From: Nonomuraea glycinis
GTDB lineage: Bacteria; Actinomycetota; Actinomycetes; Streptosporangiales; Streptosporangiaceae
DNA length: 64,000 nt
Assembly: GCF_014646515.1 (NCBI RefSeq)
Contig: NZ_BMNK01000012.1
Coordinates: 62,001-126,000 of the forward strand
Direction of reading: 5' to 3'
In this document: positions 61,957-64,000 of the stretch, one piece after another
How the letters are laid out: each line of letters begins with the position of its first letter
Position numbering within the stretch: the first letter of the stretch is position 1
Program-made: the position numbers and the translations under genes
The notes under the pieces: model-generated
Databases searched by the model: none
What the model saw: only the letters and a program-made list of their open reading frames with translations
Told to the model about the DNA's origin: nothing

Positions 61957-62895
61957 ATGTTGGACTTGAACCGCCTCAAGGCTCTACACGCGGTGCACGT
62001 GTACGGGTCGGTCGGCGCCGCGGCGGAGGCGCTCATGGTCACCCCGTCGGCCGTGTCGCAGCAGATCGCCAAGCTGGAGCGGGAGACCGGCGCCCGGCTC
62101 ATCGAGCGCAACGGGCGCGGCGTGCGGCTGACGGACGCGGCCGGGCTCCTCGCCGAGCACGCCGAGCGGATCCTGGCGCTGGTGGAGACCGCCGAAGCGG
62201 ACTTCGAGGCGCTGCGCGGCGAGGTCGTCGGCCGGCTCAACGTGGCCGCGTTCCCCACGGCGGCCCGCGGCCTGATGCCCCCCGCGCTGGCCGAGCTCCG
62301 GGAGCGCCACCCCGACCTGTGGATGCAGCTCTACGAGCGCGAGCCGGAGCGGATGCTGCGCGAGGTCGCCAGGGGCGAGCTCGACCTGGTGGTGGTGCAG
62401 GACTGGCTCAACAGGCCGATGGCCATCCCCGAAGGGCTGTCCAGGAAGACGCTGATCGACGACATCGCCGACGTGGCCGTGCCCCTGGACCATCCCCTGG
62501 CCGGCAACAAGGAGATCCAGCTGTCCGCGCTGCGCGACGAGCGGTGGATCGCCTCCTCGCCCGGCACCATCTGCCACGACTGGCTGGTCTTCACGCTGCG
62601 CAGCGCGGAGATCGAGCCCGAGATCGCCTACATGGCCGATGAGTACCCCACCCACCTGGCCCTGGTGGCGGCCGGGCTCGGCTGCTCCATCGTGCCCCGG
62701 CTCGGCCGCGACCCGGTGCCGGACAACGTCCGGCTCATCCCGCTGCGGCCCAGGCAGACCCGCCGCATCTACGCCCTGTGGCGCACCGACGCGGCCCGGC
62801 GGCCCGCCATCAGGGCCACCGTAGAGGCGCTGGGACGGGCCAGCGCGCTGCAGGAGAACGCGTGGGCGAGCGAGCCGGAGCTGCAGGTCAGCTGA
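61957..62895 (+). CDS. LysR-family transcriptional regulator
   Basis: A 312-residue LysR regulator: winged HTH (LKALHAVHVYGSVGAAAEAL, MVTPSAVSQQIAKLERETGA) and a periplasmic-binding-like effector domain (RLNVAAFPTAARGLMPPALA onward). It is divergent from the small gene/EamA pair across a 73-bp AT-rich interval, the usual LysR-target layout. ATG 61957 is near the end of that interval. Its stop codon begins an 18-bp repeat array with six further in-frame TGAs. Confidence 0.93.
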   Translation: MLDLNRLKALHAVHVYGSVGAAAEALMVTPSAVSQQIAKLERETGARLIERNGRGVRLTDAAGLLAEHAERILALVETAEADFEALRGEVVGRLNVAAFPTAARGLMPPALAELRERHPDLWMQLYEREPERMLREVARGELDLVVVQDWLNRPMAIPEGLSRKTLIDDIADVAVPLDHPLAGNKEIQLSALRDERWIASSPGTICHDWLVFTLRSAEIEPEIAYMADEYPTHLALVAAGLGCSIVPRLGRDPVPDNVRLIPLRPRQTRRIYALWRTDAARRPAIRATVEALGRASALQENAWASEPELQVS

Positions 62896-63008
62896 GCACT
62901 GAAGGTCGGCTGAACGCTGAAGGTCAGTTGAGCACTGAAGGTCGGCTGAGCGCTGAAGGTCAGTTGAGCACTGCAGATCAGCTGAGCGCTGCAGGTCAGC
63001 TGAGCGCG
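62886..63008. repeat. 18-bp tandem array with in-frame stops on both strands
   Basis: Six full copies and one partial copy of an 18-bp unit (consensus GGTCAGYTGAGCRCTGMA) start at 62886, 62904, 62922, 62940, 62958, 62976 and 62994. Every copy holds a TGA in the LysR frame (62893, 62911, 62929, 62947, 62965, 62983, 63001). Five of seven hold TCA, an in-frame stop for the leftward gene (62996, 62978, 62960, 62924, 62888). The shared core TCAGCTGA is a palindrome that stops both strands. Confidence 0.93.
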
Positions 63009-63856
63009 ATCGCGACGATGCCGCCGAGGATCACGCCGGCGGCCAGCAGCCGGTGCCGCAGCCCGCTCTCGGCGAGCAGGCTGCCGCCCAGCACGACGGC
63101 GATCAGCACGCTGATCTCGCGGGCCGGCGCCACCACGCTGACCGGCGCCATGGTGAACGCGATCAGCACCAGCAGATAGGACACGAAGGTCAGCACCGCG
63201 GCGCCCAGCACCCCGGCGCGGTGCTCACGCCAGACCGGCAGGATCAGCGCTCTGCGGCGCGCGGTGAGCACCGCCGGGGTGAGCGCCAGCGCCCGCCCCA
63301 CCTCGTCCAGATAGTTGAGCATGATCGGCGCCACCGCGAACACGCCCACCACCCGCGAGTCCCACACCGTGTAGCCCGCGATGAACAGCCCGGTCGCCAG
63401 CCCGAACGCCAGCCCCTTCAGATCGCCCCGGCCGCTGCCGCCGCTCATCAGGAACACGCCCACGCCCACCAGGACGATCCCCGCGACGCCCACGGCGGTC
63501 GGACGCTCACCCAGGAACAGCACGGCGACCAGGCTCGCCAGCATCGGGCCGGTGCCCCGCGCGACGGGGTAGACGATGGACAGATCGCCGTTGCCGTAGC
63601 CCCGTTGCAGCAGCACGAAGTAGCCCAGGTGCAGCGCCGTGCTGCCGCCGATCACCGCCAGGTCGCCCCAGGACAGCGTGGGCCCGGCGACGAGCAGGAA
63701 TCCGGCGAACAGCGGGCTCCAGATCACCGCCGCCGTGGCGGCCACGAGCCAGAGGAAGACGAGGCTGTCGGCCTGGGCGGCCTTCTTGCTCAGCAGGTTC
63801 CAGGAGGCGTGCGCGACGGCGGCGACGAGGACGAGGAGCAGGGCCCTGGGGTCCAA
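62996..63856 (-). CDS. EamA-family transporter, second copy
   Basis: A 286-residue protein with ten hydrophobic helices in two EamA halves (VAAVAHASWNLLSKKAAQAD, then ALHLGYFVLLQRGYGNGDLS). Substrate unknown. The TTG start at 63856 (reading DPRALLLVLVAAVAH) is eight bases after AAGGAG, better than upstream alternatives that lack sites and add a low-complexity N-terminus. Its last codons and stop are the last unit of the 18-bp array shared with the convergent LysR gene. Confidence 0.88.
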   Translation of the reverse strand: MDPRALLLVLVAAVAHASWNLLSKKAAQADSLVFLWLVAATAAVIWSPLFAGFLLVAGPTLSWGDLAVIGGSTALHLGYFVLLQRGYGNGDLSIVYPVARGTGPMLASLVAVLFLGERPTAVGVAGIVLVGVGVFLMSGGSGRGDLKGLAFGLATGLFIAGYTVWDSRVVGVFAVAPIMLNYLDEVGRALALTPAVLTARRRALILPVWREHRAGVLGAAVLTFVSYLLVLIAFTMAPVSVVAPAREISVLIAVVLGGSLLAESGLRHRLLAAGVILGGIVAIALS

Positions 63857-63947
63857 CGGGACGGCTCCTTCCGATCGCCCCGACTCTACTCTCGGGTGAT
63901 CGGCCCTGGCGGGAAGGGGGACGGGACCGGCTAAGCTGAGCCCCACC

Positions 63948-64000
63948 ATGGCTGAAACCACCGTCGTTCACCTTTTGCGCCACGGTGAGGTGCACAATCC
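63948..64000 (+). CDS. Histidine phosphatase family protein, 5' end only
   Basis: Only the first 17 residues are in the window (MAETTVVHLLRHGEVHN). The LLRHGE motif is the catalytic RHG of the phosphoglycerate mutase/histidine phosphatase superfamily. TAAGCT at 63932-63937 may be its -10 element. The gene runs off the right edge. Confidence 0.85.
   Translation, partial: MAETTVVHLLRHGEVHN

Noticed and set aside
62886..63008. CRISPR-like array
   Set aside because: The units touch each other with no spacers and no cas genes are present; it is a tandem repeat.

Overview
The window is high-GC DNA (roughly 70 percent) with dense genes, frequent GTG starts and many ATGA or GTGA stop/start overlaps. 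It encodes homologues of the sporulation regulators BldG, BldN and RsbN, an XRE/DUF397 gene pair, and a Rex-controlled heme operon. This points to a filamentous, sporulating actinobacterium. The gene families and a Nonomuraea/Streptosporangiaceae-like feel suggest Streptosporangiales, but that placement is inference. I saw no rRNA, tRNA, CRISPR array, insertion sequence or integrase.

Layout. 0-9 kb: bldG with its anti-sigma partner, the proton-pumping pyrophosphatase hppA, a small membrane protein with SixA, and the leftward SDR-queA-serB genes; then a GAF histidine kinase and NarL-type regulator behind a 28-bp repeat array. 9-18 kb: ABC ATPase, SPFH protein, TauE-type exporter, NmrA-like protein, DUF2231-Rieske fusion, and a molybdopterin oxidoreductase coupled to an HD hydrolase. 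17.6-22 kb: an accessory patch with an unknown membrane pair, an AT-richer 630-bp spacer, an XRE/DUF397 module, a DUF6082-like protein and a catalase that has lost its core. 22-27.5 kb: CapA-like lipoprotein, EphD-type hydrolase-reductase fusion, TetR and small unknowns. 27.7-34.4 kb: dnaK-grpE-dnaJ-hspR-clpB behind a promoter flanked by two HAIR operators. 35-42 kb: proline dehydrogenase, proC, an ABC-2 exporter with a two-component system, and an AcuC-like deacetylase. 42.7-50 kb: small HTH protein, a 32-residue ribosomal protein, epimerase, acyltransferase, SDR, an ECF sigma factor with an LCP protein, HAD phosphatase, then rsbN and bldN. 50-59.5 kb: ABM-tailed membrane protein, glutaredoxin-like protein, a Rex operator and rex-hemA-hemC-hemD-hemB, a primase-like protein and hemL. 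59.5-64 kb: DUF4143 ATPase, two EamA transporters, LysR and the start of a histidine phosphatase.

The most unusual signal is at gene ends. Several 3' junctions carry tandem repeats in which every unit, or nearly every unit, copies the stop codon of one or both flanking genes. At 36703-36890 the copies put stops in all three frames of both strands. At 62886-63008 an 18-bp unit gives seven consecutive in-frame TGAs on one strand and five on the other. At 25640-25738 a 9-bp unit gives eleven in-frame stops. Smaller versions lie at 9207-9320 and 10873-10900. Other points of interest are the catalase remnant, an LCP protein placed as a candidate anti-sigma factor, three small genes likely to be missed by gene callers, and about eleven genes that look leaderless (TAnnnT, then 6-7 bases, then ATG or GTG).
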